DNA of 64,000 nt. Origin: Sesamum alatum. Taxonomy: Eukaryota; Streptophyta; Magnoliopsida; Lamiales; Pedaliaceae. A program made the position numbers and the translations under genes. The stretch is taken from assembly GCA_034509735.1 (NCBI GenBank), contig JACGWO010000005.1:12603692-12667691 (forward strand), read 5' to 3'. Shown here one piece after another: positions 9,290 to 19,614 of the stretch; positions within the stretch are counted from its first letter, which is position 1, and each line of letters begins with the position of its first letter. The notes beneath the pieces are model-generated. The model made no database searches and was not told where the DNA came from. It worked only from the letters and a program-made list of their open reading frames with translations.

Positions 9290-11835
9290 TCTTGTAACGG
9301 CTTTCAGAATACGTCTAAAATAATGTCGGCCCAAAAACCGGTACAAAAACAAAATCAAAACAGTAACAGACGCAGTTAGAAAAATGATTGCACAAAGCGT
9401 TACAACGGTCGTTCCAAATGTTATGAAAAAACTAATCACTAATACCGTGTTAGAATAGGTGACCATGTAAGCCAATTTTGGCAGGAATATGTAACCTATG
9501 TCTAGACAATTCTTTGGTATTTGATAAAAACATTTATGAATAAAGAAGTGAAAATTCATATGGCAATACTTTGTTTACGTTCACTTATCTGCATTTACGT
9601 TTCTGTTCACTACGCAAACAAAGCCCACGGACTGAGAAACGATTTCGGGGACTGGGACTACGCTTGGAGGTAGGTCCATGAAATCAGTCTTACCGAATCA
9701 GTCCGGAAATCTCCAAGTCAAGGAATCCCGAAAATGGGTACCGGGATTCCCTTTGAGACTTGCACTAAGCATCTGCTGTCCTATTTCATCGACGGGTGAC
9801 GAAGGTCGTCTAAGCAGTGTTAGTGGGTCAGCGTGCTAGGAAGCAGCTGACTGAGGTGACTCGCGGGAACCGTCTTACGGAGGACCTTGAGTATGGTCAG
9901 CAAAGTATGACGTGCATTCCCGGTTCCAACGGTACAGGCCAAGTCCTTTGACTTGAGGAACTGCTGAGTTTACCTGTGCATCAAGTCTGTATCTTAGATA
10001 TGGTGAGAGATTGCCAAAATACTCTTGAGTAGTCATAAGCCATGTCTAGTGCAGCTCGGGTGTACAAAGTGACAGTAGTTTCAAGAAAGGATCTGTCTCC
10101 TGTCAAAAAGGTGTTGACAGTTGAGTCTCATATATGCTCTGTGTCTTGTCCCTAAAATCTGTGGGCACAGTAACTGAACAGAAGGGAAAGGTTTCCCTTG
10201 CGGCGTTTAGTAAGGACAGACCGACACTTAGGTCCAAAATGGGTACCTGCTTTTTCCGTGCCCTAGACTCTAAATGATGAGACCGAAGACAGAAGGACAA
10301 GTGTACTGTTAGAGCCTAAATGTTCATCCCCGAATATTTCACCTAGTCTCTAGTGCCATGGACCGTTGCTAGATGGCCACCCATGGTAACGGACGGATTC
10401 TAGGAATCCGACCAAGTCTAGCTGAATGGTGAACCTAAAGAGTCACACACTATCCACACACACTTAGTATTTAATTTGGAATTAAATATTGGAGTAAAGG
10501 AATGATTAAATTAGATTTAATCGGGTCCCATATTTTCTTGGAGAAATTAATTCCTTTTATTTGATGAAGGGAATTAAATTAATAAATAGGATTTATTAAA
10601 AGGGTTGATTTAATGGGCTTAGAATAAATAATAATATTTATTTATAATATTATATTTATTCTTTTAGCCTTTTGGAATATTTAATAGGATTTAAATATTC
10701 CATTAAATTAAAATCAACGGTTGAGATGGAAAGGGGAGATGGAAGGCTAGGATTCGTTTGACTAGGTCAAACACTAGTTTGACTAGGACTTTGACTAGGT
10801 CAAAATCCTAGTCAAATTAGGTTACTAAGAGTTTGAGTTTAAAGAGGATTAAACTCTTCCTCTATATAAACCTCTAGCTTCCAACATTTGAGAGATTGAT
10901 GATTCTTGAAAAACACACACAACACACACTCTCCCCTCTCCTACCTCTCGTCCGCCCCTCTCTCTTTCTCTAGCAAGAAAATATATTTTTTAGTTCTTTT
11001 TGTTCTTGGAACATTAGAACTTAGACGAATCAATACCGTTAATTGATAACGTGTTGTTGATTCGTCCACTCCAAAAATTATACACTTGTTCGTTGCTAGC
11101 ACGACGTGCAAGATACGTGGGTGGATCGTGTGTCACGATTTGGAGGATCTCAAGAACGAGGTCTTGGTGCAAAACGGGGAACAACGCGAGTAGCAGTTGA
11201 AGACGAAAACGACAACGGGTAGGTCTCGTTTAGATTTTCGTCCCTCTTTAATTTTCAACTCTATGGCCTCCATGATTTCTTTATTAGTTTTATAATCATG
11301 AGATACATCGAACGCCCGGGAACCTCAAGGGCACACCCCTTGAGCGTGTTCTTTTCAATTAAAAGCATGCCTTTTATTTTTGTATGTTTATTTTATCGCG
11401 CTTCCGCATTCGCGCAATTCCCGGGATGATCCACCGGATTTCTTTCATACCGAAATAAAGTCGTTACAAAATAATGTCAGGTCGTTACAGAAAGAATGCA
11501 AAAATCCGTTCCACATCCGAGGCAAAGCCATTACTGTGTCTGTTACAATAGCCGTTCCAAAATAAATACAATAAAATTATATAGGTCATTCCAAAAACAG
11601 GTTCAAATTCATTTTCTCCATTCAGTCAAGTATTGTAACGACCGACGTAGGCCGGTGCAAAAGCCGTTCCAAATTATAATGGCTTTCAGCTCGCCGCTAC
11701 AAATTTTTTGTAACTCATAAAATAGCGACGAATTCCTTGACAGTTACAAAAATCGTTACAACGTCCAAAAGCTATTCCAAATTATTGATTTCGCCGTTAC
11801 AAAAACGGTTACTATAAAATAATTTTTTTGTAGTG
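9290..11835. mobile_element. Right end of a CACTA (En/Spm-like) element, split by a solo LTR
   Basis: The segment ends ...ATTTTTTTGTAGTG at 11835, the reverse complement of a CACTACAAAAAAAT terminus. Inward from it (11453-11820), and again at 9290-9440, there are many short CGTTACAA, CGTTCCAAA and GTAACG words in both orientations, typical of subterminal repeat arrays where CACTA transposases bind. The 9290-9442 and 11453-11835 parts were contiguous before the copia LTR (9448-11447) inserted. The left terminus was not found; it may have been lost when Tat-1 arrived. Confidence 0.7.
9448..11447 (+). mobile_element. Solo LTR of a copia family with 2 kb LTRs (copia-B)
   Basis: It begins TGTTAGAATAGGTGACC, ends GGATTTCTTTCA, and is flanked by the perfect 5 bp duplication TACCG (9443-9447 and 11448-11452). 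The length is exactly 2000 bp. The same start is found at 36253 (complement), 45609 and 57276; at 45609 it directly follows copia RNase H and a polypurine tract, which assigns the family. A TATA-like CTCTATATAAACC lies at about 10859-10870. No internal region remains, so it arose by LTR-LTR recombination. Confidence 0.93.
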
Positions 11836-12184
11836 TAAGCCAAACAAAGCGTCAATGTCTCTTACAATATAAAAGTTCTTTCCCGAGAAATAGTCAAATT
11901 TCACCCGTGAAAATGAAGATGAGTCGCTAAGCCAATTTCCATATGGGAATCACTAGCAAATGGCACCAGTAGCATAATAGGTCAAATCGGTCACTAGCAA
12001 ATAGGTCAACCCCATTGACACTCATTAATGTAGCAAAATATGTAAAGTTAAGAATTGGATTTCAAGTGACTGGTAATCTTCCCTACTTAAGAAGCAATGT
12101 TACATTAAGTGCAGAAAACCGGACATATTTTAGGCATTTCCGTTTATGACAAACAATGGTACAAAATGAGCCAAACTATATTTG
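11836..12184. other. Unassigned host sequence
   Basis: No ORF, repeat or RNA gene is supported. It lies on the 3' side of the actin-related exon and could be intron sequence of that gene. Confidence 0.4.
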
Positions 12185-12189
12185 TCCTC

Positions 12190-12640
12190 TGATCCGGGGT
12201 CGCAGGTCGCTAATCGCCGAGGACTTCTCCGGGTCGTTTGGGACCTGAGAAAAGAGAATCGTTAGGTTTGTTGGGAGTTCCACAGCTAAGACCCTCTGAT
12301 GCTTAAGTCAGAGACTAGGTCGAGGTATAAGGAATGATCTCGTGAGTATTCAGTATTGGTGTCATAAAAACGTACCTTAAATCCTTGTCTGAAGAGGGTA
12401 TTTATAGGCTGGATTTGCCCACTTGCTTACTGTCATATGTCTTGTCAAACCTAACTTTTTCAGTCCACCCCCTATTCGTAGAGTTGATCTCATCGAGTCA
12501 TCTGGATCCGGGTCCTCGTCAAGCGGGTCGGATCGCTTGACCCGGCTAAGGAAGGATTCGGGTCCGCCCAAACCTGTAATTTTAGGTCCTGTTGAGGGTT
12601 ATTTTCGTCTTCTTGGCTTATTCCTTAATTACCCCTATCA
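12190..12640 (-). mobile_element. Solo LTR, probably Ty3
   Basis: It runs TGATCCGG...CCCCTATCA with the perfect duplication TCCTC on both sides (12185-12189 and 12641-12645). On the minus strand it has a TATA-like CCTATAAATACCC (complement at 12397-12410). The length of 451 bp and the TGAT...ATCA ends resemble the Tat-like LTRs here, but the body is not alignable by eye to them, so the family is inferred. Confidence 0.85.
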
Positions 12641-12686
12641 TCCTCGAAGATGAAGATGGTGTGTAAGATCAACAAAGAGAACTTAC

Positions 12687-12744
12687 TCCGACTTTGAGAA
12701 CCACATTTGCTGAAACGAACCAAGTGATGCCAATATACTTCCGC
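12687..12744 (-). CDS. ARP4: Exon of an actin-related protein (ARP4-type) gene
   Basis: On the minus strand a 58 nt exon is bounded by an acceptor (GCATAG, ending at 12745) and a perfect donor GTAAGT (12686-12681). It encodes GSILASLGSFQQMWFSKSE, the C-terminal helix region of the actin fold. Conventional actins read GSILASLSTFQQMWISK here, while the GSFQQMWFSKSE form is, as I remember it, that of plant ARP4, a nuclear subunit of chromatin-remodelling and histone-acetyltransferase complexes. Phase is 2 at the 5' side and 2 at the 3' side, leaving a split final codon. The last exon (expected to encode about 15 residues) should lie at lower coordinates and earlier exons at higher ones; I found neither, so the gene either has very long TE-filled introns or is a stranded fragment. 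The exon itself has no lesion. Confidence 0.82.
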
Positions 12745-12975
12745 CTATGCAGACGATGTATTCACAATCATTAATAACCAACATCAACTGAAAGAAATAA
12801 CGATTCTAAATGTCTCATTCGATTGAAGAACTTTCATAGACTACTTGGTATCTAACTCTTAGGTAGATAAACTACTCTGCAATAGAATTCCTGGTGCTTT
12901 GAACAATTGTTGAATGCATGAGATAAATGGATGAATGTGGACTAATATGTAATGACCACAGTGCATATAAAATTA
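12745..12975. other. Probable intron of the actin-related gene
   Basis: No coding potential is seen. On the minus strand it leads into the exon through a T-rich tract and the GCATAG acceptor. The MULE at 12976 inserted in it. Confidence 0.5.
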
Positions 12976-13245
12976 GGGTTAAATTCATTTCCCTCCTGTG
13001 ATATTTGAAAAATATCAAAAAAAATCCCTGTGATAATTTAAAGGTCAGTCACACCCCCTGTGTTCTACAATAAATATCACACTGCCCCCTGGTCAACTTG
13101 AACTTACTTTTTGAGGGGCAATGACTAAAATGCCCTTCCATATATATGAAGGGGCTGTTAACCAGTGTAGACCAGATCTGCGCTTTGAACGTTTTTCAGA
13201 GAGAAAAGGAGAAAATCCTAGTTCTTCGACAGCCTATAGAAAATG

Positions 13246-14834
13246 AACAAATCTTACTTATGTATGAGAATTTCAAAATGAAATTCAAATCCCAATAACT
13301 GAAACAATACTTCTGGAAAGCTGCATCAACAACAAACAAAAGGGATTTTGAAAGGTTCATGAAAAAAATTGAAGAAATTGACCCCAAAATTAAACCAGAA
13401 GTTGAGACGGCATCTGAATGGCTGCAAAAAATCAATCCAGAACATTGGTGTAGGGCTTTTTCCCCTTTGCATAATAAATGTGATATATTGGTGAACAATC
13501 TTTGCCAAAGCTTCAATAATGACATACTTGATACTAGAGATAAGCCAATAATCACAATGTTTGAATGGATTAGAACTAAATTGATGACTAGATTGCAACA
13601 AAAAAGGGAAGGGATGGAAAAGTTTGAGGGGAAAATCTGCCCCAATGTTCTGAAAAAGATCAAAAGGCAATAGTTAGGGGCTAGGACTTGTTTTACAATG
13701 TGGTGGGATGGATGAGTATGAAGTAGATCATTTCTTAGACAAGTATGTGGTGGACCTTACAAAAAAAAACATGCACTCGTGGCATGTTTCAGTTAAATGG
13801 CTACCCTTGTTTCCATGCATGTGCACCAATAACATCTAAAAGGGTCCCAATTGATGAGTATGTTGATGTTTGCGACAAAAAAACAACATACTTAAGGGTT
13901 TATGGGGAGATGATCCATGTTGTTCCTGGGGCAAAAGACTATATCCAAACATCTTATGAACCCCTAAAACCACCAAAAGTTAAAACAAAAAGGGGAAGGC
14001 CAAAGAAGCTCAGGAAGAGGGGCCTGGGTGAGGTGCAAACCACTTCTACAAGAAAGGGGTTGACACACACTTGCAACAAGTGCTTGGAGAGGGGGCGCAA
14101 CAAGGGTAGTTGCAAGAATCCGCCACATGCAAAGTCCAAGTTTTACAAGGTGAAGTAAATTACAACTACATATTAAACTTTTTTTCCCCTAAATTGTATA
14201 CTAACTTGTTTATCCTCATTTGCAGGGCAATGAGCATGAGGAAATTCCTATTCAGGGTTCTCAAATACCCCCAACAAGCCAAGAGCATGAGCCTGCATCT
14301 CAACCTACAAGAACAACCAAGGTAAAGTACTACTTAATATATTTTTTGTGAACAACTAATAATAACTTATTAATCTCATCACATTCTTGTACTTCAGAAG
14401 CAAAGAAAACAGGAGGATTATCTGCACAAACACTGCCAAGAAGCACATGCACTCCTGTTACTACAGTAAGTATTTCTGCAGTCTAGTAAATTATTTTTGT
14501 ACTGTTTTTTCCCCTAAATTATGTACCTATTTTGTAATGCAAAACCAACAACAGCACCATCTACAATAGCACAACCCACAGGCACACCTGCATCTGCACC
14601 TGCTGTAAGTTTACATTGTTAAGCCTTGTTTTGCATTTTTCTGCTTCTGTATCTAATTCCCAGTTTTTTTTTTTTTTATTTCTTTAGCAGAAAATTGGAT
14701 ATCAAGGGCCTCGTAATGCTGCTTTGATGGGGGACAATACTGGAGCAAACTCAAGCAGAAATAAAAGGCCTACAATCCCTCAAGTTCTGGAAAAAATTAG
14801 GGAGAGGTCAAAGAAAAGGCCATGGAGGCCATAA
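13246..14834 (+). pseudogene. C-terminal part of a MULE transposase
   Basis: It starts abruptly close to the left TIR with MYENFKMKFKSQ-stop-LKQYFWKAAS. It continues through INPEHWCRAFSPLHNKCDILVNN and DKPIITMFEWIRTKLMTR, the block that follows the catalytic domain in plant MULE transposases. A SWIM zinc finger follows (CTRGMFQLNGYPCFHAC, about 13769-13820), where the second Cys of CxC is Arg. Next come a GRPKKLRKRG basic patch and a CCHC-like finger CNKCLERGRNKGSC (His changed). Short GT-AG introns separate small last exons (14226-14320, 14398-14465, 14690-14834), ending KKRPWRP stop. The entire DDE domain is missing. Confidence 0.88.
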
Positions 14835-15305
14835 AGTTTGTTGTAATGTTGTTTACAACACTTCTTGGCAGGAAAATTGAGTATGTTGAATTGTTGGTAT
14901 TTTGGTTGTATGTTGGCTATGGCTGTACATTTTGGTTGAATTTTTTGGCTATGGCTGTACATTTTTGGTTGATGTTTTTTTTTCTTAGAACCACTATTAG
15001 AATGTTGCCTAAATATTGCCTTGTACAGCTTAAGAATTCTGGCAGTGTTTTGCCTTGCAATGTGCTCAATAAAATCATATTTCCTGTTTTTAATGTTCTA
15101 TTACCATAATACTGCCATTTTCAATTTTGGCACATTTCAATTGGCAAAACATTACACATTTTCAGCATTTTAATCTTATTTAATCATAAACTGTCAATTG
15201 GCAAAACACTTAAATTTTACTTCATTAATAGAATAAAAACCACAAAAAACAGTACAGTACTAACTCCTATCCAAAAATTAACATTGCTAACCAATTTTTT
15301 GTTAC

Positions 15306-15466
15306 CTTGAACAGTTACGTTTGATCTCCCATAATTTGACGCTTTCGATACCACTTCATCTATATCAAATCCATCTTGTTCATCTTAATATGTTGGAAAT
15401 TCATCCTTCACTGGTCAACTGTGTGCTCCAAAATCAAAGTTCACCGGAATCCCACTTGGTGCCTCT
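15306..15466 (-). pseudogene. Exon-like fragment inside the MULE, opposite strand
   Basis: On the minus strand the frame reads PSGIPVNFDFGAHS-stop-PVKDEFPTY-stop-DEQDGFDIDEVVSKASN and ends at a GTAAC donor (15305-15301). The acidic DEQDGFDIDEVV segment resembles the N-terminal region of some MULE transposases, but this is a weak match. It could be a second MULE gene reading inward from the right TIR, or a captured host exon. Two in-frame stops mark decay. Confidence 0.35.
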
Positions 15467-15996
15467 GTTGCTCTTTCGGATTGTACCCAACGAAAATAAT
15501 TACAAACTTGAAATCTGCAGCAATAATACAACTTACCTCTAGAAGATTTTGTTAAAGATTTCACAACCCTAATTTTCTACTTGAATTGCATCCAAAAAAT
15601 GGTGAAGATGAAAACCTCAAATCGAGCACTTCCTTGCATGCTCGATTTTTTTTCCTCAATTTGTTTGTGTGGACATTGCTGTTTTTGAAATATATTTTTT
15701 TAATTTTTGTTTGGAGCTTGGACGTGCAAGAAAGAGAAGAAAAAATGACATTAGGGTTTGGGGACATATGCAGCCTTAAAAAGGGGGGGAGAAGGGCAAA
15801 AATGTCCAGAAAATGGACTTCTTGCCCGCCCAAGAGCAGTCAACGCACGTGGGCAACAAAAGTTCGCCACAGGGGATTTTTTTAACTTTGTTCGATAACA
15901 CAGGGGGTGTAATTGAGACTTTAATTTTCACAGGGGATTTTTTTTATCATTCCCTAAATTACAGGGGGGGTCCCTGTATTTTTCCCTATAAAATTA

Positions 15997-17792
15997 ACTA
16001 GCTTCTGGGGATCCAACCAAATGAATATCGCAACTCAATATAGAGATTGACAAACGTCATGCTCCATATGTATAGGAGGAAAAACAAGAAAAACCAATAA
16101 TGGAGAAATTCCATTATGTAATTATCATGGAATCACAAAATAACCAATACTAATAATCATAAATTGATACACAACATAATATTACTCAATGGTCTTTGCC
16201 AGTTATCATCACCTCCATCACAATATTTTATTTTTTCCTGATATCACACAGCACACAACTCGTATAATACCCCCTTCATCAATGATACGACACAACACAC
16301 AACTTGTACGATATCCCATTGTCAATCATATACACAACACACAACTCATATGATATGTCACATCATCTCCACTGATCAATGACAGCACACAACTCATCAT
16401 TTATCATAAACCGGCAATATGTCCCCAGTTAGGTAAGTCATCTCTTTATCTCAATTCACAATATTCTCATCAATAATCTCATGATCATTCGTTTTCATTC
16501 AAAAATAAATATTATAACACGCAGTCATTCATCTGACTTGCCTACACCATAAGCATAACCATATAATCCAGACAAATACCCAATCATTAACAATCATGTA
16601 TACCAACAATATATATATATATATATATATAATCCAGTTAACTATACTTACCTTAAATCCGAAAATGATTACGTTAATAGGAGGAGTTGTTTAGCCCTCT
16701 ACTTTATTCCCATGCCTATAATAAGTTATAATATGTATAATTAATATATCGAAAATATCATAAATTCCGAATGAAATTACTAAATAATATTCGTGTAATT
16801 TTCGTTGATCTTTTAATATTTCATTTATATTGAAATTCAAATCTCCATTCCTTTTTCGTCTAAATAACTAAACACTATAAACTTCCTCGGTATATATCTA
16901 ATTTATCAATGAACTCATAAGAATTTATTTTATCAAACCCCTCATATTTTATATCTATCGTTCTCTGTAACATCCCTAAATCAAATTATTACAAAACTGA
17001 TATTCCTTTTTAATAAATACAATATTTCTTAAATATAATTTTTTAATATTTCTAAAATATAATTTTCTATTATTCCTATTAATTTCTGTCAATTCTTCAC
17101 TATTATATTAATTATCTAACACTAGTATATAATTATGTATTTGGTCAATAAACCCGATCAATTTGAGTAATTCATTATAACAACTACTAAATAGGTTAAA
17201 TAAATTTATTTATTAGCTATAATATTCTAGTCCAATTAAACATATACCCGAACACTAATTTGTATAAATGCTCAACTTCATTAAATTTTCTAATTAAATA
17301 GTAAATCGAATAGTACAAAGTATGTTAAATAAATGCAGCAACCAAATAATATAATTATACAAATTAATTAAAAATTTTGAAATTAAAATTTTACCTCTCG
17401 GCTCGCCGAATGCCTATTTGCTTTTTAATGTATGTGTGTGTTAGTGATGTGTTTTGTGTAAAGTGTGGGTGTGTTTGCTTTTTTTTCTTTTTGTAATATA
17501 TATATATATATATATATTTGTGTGTACAGATAAATGTTTGGGAGGGGCGGTCCTCCCAATTCAGTCATCACCCCTCTTTTTTGTAATAACTTTTATTAAA
17601 ATTATAATTTAATTCCTAACTTCATAGTTATATAAATTGATCACAAATATTTTATAAAGTTTCAATTTAGCCCCTGCAAGTTTTAATATATATAAAATTT
17701 CTACCTATAACTTATAATTAAATTTATATTTTCTTAATAATCAATTAGCCTCGCAATGAAGTATAAAAATTTATGAACTTCACAATATTTGT
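15997..17792. other. AT-rich stretch without recognisable gene
   Basis: It contains a degenerate minisatellite (16237-16405) with CACAACACACAACTCATA-type units repeated about four times at 45-50 bp, and dinucleotide AT runs at about 16609-16632 and 17497-17519. A TGTAACATCCC word at 16976 resembles chromovirus LTR starts, but no matching end or duplication was found. No ORF with a family signature. Confidence 0.5.
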
Positions 17793-17987
17793 TTATGTAT
17801 GATGTGTACAGTCATAGGTGCAAAAGCAAGTATCAATTATCGGACAACGTCCTTCGGCGCTTCTCCCAATTCTTATTATACACTGTGCGATGCAGTCTGC
17901 GGCAATACATCGGTCTCCCGAACGAGATATCTGCTGCGTACACCTTTTTTGTGCCTTAACTTCAACACCACCTGCTATGACACTCAC
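17793..17987 (-). CDS. Defensin-like cysteine-rich peptide, mature-domain exon
   Basis: The 64-codon frame has eight cysteines spaced C-x10-C-x4-C-x3-C-x11-C-x5-C-x-C-x3-C. That is the cysteine-stabilised alpha-beta pattern of plant defensin-like (DEFL/LCR) peptides, with helix CxxxC, final CxC, and a gamma-core GRCPIIDTC. Such peptides are secreted and act in defence or in pollen-pistil and other signalling. The residues before the first Cys (VIAGGVEVKAQ) look like the end of a signal peptide and the cleavage region. The hydrophobic signal core is missing, and DEFL genes commonly have an intron there; an acceptor such as GTGAG or CATAGCAG lies just upstream on the minus strand. No exon 1 was found before 18642, where a retrotransposon lies. 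The domain has no stop or frameshift. Confidence 0.7.
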   Translation of the reverse strand: MSVIAGGVEVKAQKRCTQQISRSGDRCIAADCIAQCIIRIGRSAEGRCPIIDTCFCTYDCTHHT

Positions 17988-18109
17988 AATTTAATTCTTG
18001 TAATTAAAAAAAAAAGAATGGGTTGATTGCATTTTTTGTATTAAAGTTAAGTGTTTAACTATTATTTATTTTTAATAAATTAATTACATTCATTCAAATC
18101 AATTATCTT

Positions 18110-18285
18110 ATATCTAATAAGAAACCAATAACTATAACAATATGTGCTAATCACCTACTATAAAATAGAACTACAACTGCTATTAAGTAGGATAACATTC
18201 CACGGGACGGTATTTGAACCTATGACTTGTAAGAGTCATGGAGTTCTCAAATTTACTAATTGAGCTAGGCCTCATTGACGGGTTG
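18110..18285 (-). mobile_element. SINE-like tRNA-derived sequence
   Basis: On the minus strand GGCCTAGCTCAATTAGTAAATT matches a Pol III A box, and 30 bp on GGTTCAAATACC matches a B box, separated by a stem-loop TGACT...AGTCA like an anticodon arm. The acceptor ends do not pair, so it is not a working tRNA. A tail of unrelated sequence follows, as in plant SINEs. The 3' boundary is uncertain. Confidence 0.5.
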
Positions 18286-18288
18286 ATT

Positions 18289-18641
18289 GCAGTTTACTCC
18301 TCTGTAGAAATACGATTTTATTCCAATTTTGGCAGTGTAGTTATAGATGTTTGACGCTTTTATCCTTTAAAAATACAACTTGTGATTTGATCCATTATAT
18401 TTGCAAATTTCACGTATTGAGGACACATTGTGCGAAAATTTAAAAATTGGTAAAAAAAACCCTATGTGCCAGTCACATGTGTCCTCAAATTTAAGACGGC
18501 ACATGATTACTCAACCTGCCATGTAGGCAAAGTTAGCCAGAATATTGAAAAAGTCTCAGATTTTTTCGGTCACGTACAGTCCATGCCAGGACCAAATTAA
18601 GGCTTTTTGGACTAAATTGCCATTTTTTTAAAATTACATTC
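18289..18641. mobile_element. Left half of a foldback DNA element split by Tat-2
   Basis: GATGTTTGACGCTTTTATCCTTTAAAAATACAACTTGTGATTTG (positions about 18348-18391) recurs in inverted form at about 24808-24860. Further inside, a direct GGCACATGATTACTCA word occurs on both sides (18500 and 24715). Joining 18289-18641 to 24624-24905 gives an element of about 0.6 kb with inverted ends around 100 bp long. The family is not assigned. Confidence 0.6.
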
Positions 18642-19008
18642 TGATGGTGAATAGTTTAGAAGGAACGTAGTCTACACACGTTCGCACCAAATCAATGCAA
18701 GACGCTAGAAAGAAGTAATGAAATGTGTGAAGTTGGTATATTATTCATAGAAAAAAGATAAGATTACAATGAATTCACTCCCCTATTTATAGTAAATTTT
18801 TTGGGGTGAAATTACAATGTTGCCCTTTGATCCTACGGCCTAAAATCGATCTGCTGAGGGTATTTTCGTCGTTTTGTTAGCCCACTTCTTTCTTAACTTC
18901 CTTTCCCTCAACTTCTCTTCTAACCTCCTTCAGCTTCTATTTGGGGCCTTGGCGCAATTAACAATAAGTTTGAGGGTCTTTGTGCAAATTTGGTTTTTCT
19001 CCACATCA
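18642..19008 (-). repeat. 3' LTR of Tat-2
   Basis: TGATGGTG...CCACATCA. It is nearly identical to 24242-24618, including TATA-like CTATAAATAGG (complement near 18783-18793). High identity suggests a relatively recent insertion. Confidence 0.95.
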
Positions 19009-19050
19009 GTAGCCCCCCAACTTCCAAATGTTTCTGGAAAATTTGGAAGT
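19009..19050 (-). promoter_or_regulatory. Polypurine tract of Tat-2 and adjacent hairpin
   Basis: On the minus strand GGAAGTTGGGGGGCTAC abuts the 3' LTR, the expected plus-strand primer. An 11 bp perfect inverted repeat (AACTTCCAAAT...ATTTGGAAGTT) overlaps its outer edge at 19018-19050. Confidence 0.75.
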
Positions 19051-19614
19051 TCCAACAGATAATTTGATTCTGATTCATATTCCTCTTCTTGATCATGTTC
19101 CCTTTTGATGTAGGGTCTTGTTCTGTTGGGATTCCTCTTGGCACAAATCCTCCTTTTACTGGAGCTCTTTTTTCTTCTTGCTCCTTCTTCTACTAGAGCT
19201 CTTTTTCCTTGACCTTCTACTTCTGCCACGGGTTTCTTCCTTCTTGGGACCCTTCTTCATGTAGGCTCTTTCTGTTTCGACTCTACTCTTGGTTCAATTC
19301 CTTCCCTTGCTGAGATTCCTTATCTTCTATGTATACACTTGGTGAGATATTCTGACTTTCTTCGTCTTGCTTTGTTCGGCCTGCCTACTTGGTCTCAGCC
19401 ACATTCCAGAAAGACGTCGAAACGAGTTGGCTCAAGTATATGGCTCTTCATCCCTTTCCTTGCAATAGTTTTCATTTTTCGACTTCCAAAAGTCATCTTC
19501 ATTAATCTGAAGGAAACAGAAATAATTTGTCAGTTCAAAAGAATTTTTGGATGCCTCGCGCTTCAAGAAAATGTCCAACGAGGTGTCGTCGGCGGTTCGT
19601 CGATGGTGAGTCGT

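Larger units (their letters stand above)
12976..15986. mobile_element. Mutator-like element (MULE), 3011 bp
   Basis: It starts GGGTTAAATT and ends TTTTTCCC, flanked by a perfect 10 bp duplication TATAAAATTA (12966-12975 and 15987-15996). The terminal inverted repeats are about 120 bp long (12976-13100 and 15862-15986) and share blocks such as AAAAAAAATCCCTGTG and CACACCCCCTGTG. Long TIRs and 8-11 bp duplications are diagnostic for MULEs. Inside are C-terminal transposase exons on the plus strand and a separate exon-like piece on the minus strand. The catalytic DDE part is absent, so it is non-autonomous. Confidence 0.93.

Noticed and set aside
10103..10300. Minus-strand 65-codon ORF inside the copia-B LTR
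   Set aside because: A similar but disrupted stretch occurs in the other LTR copies and no domain is visible; non-coding LTR sequence.
12100..12160. Minus-strand HKRKCL as a possible last exon of the actin-related gene (QRKCP end)
   Set aside because: The upstream residues do not fit, there is no acceptor in the right phase, and the sequence continues without stop.
16003..16060. Minus-strand ELRYSFGWI resembling the ERRFSVWIG block that precedes the ARP4 exon
   Set aside because: There is no splice donor after it and the preceding residues do not match actin-related proteins; judged chance.
18190..18285. Functional tRNA gene on the minus strand
   Set aside because: A and B boxes are present but acceptor and T-arm pairing fail; kept as SINE-like instead.
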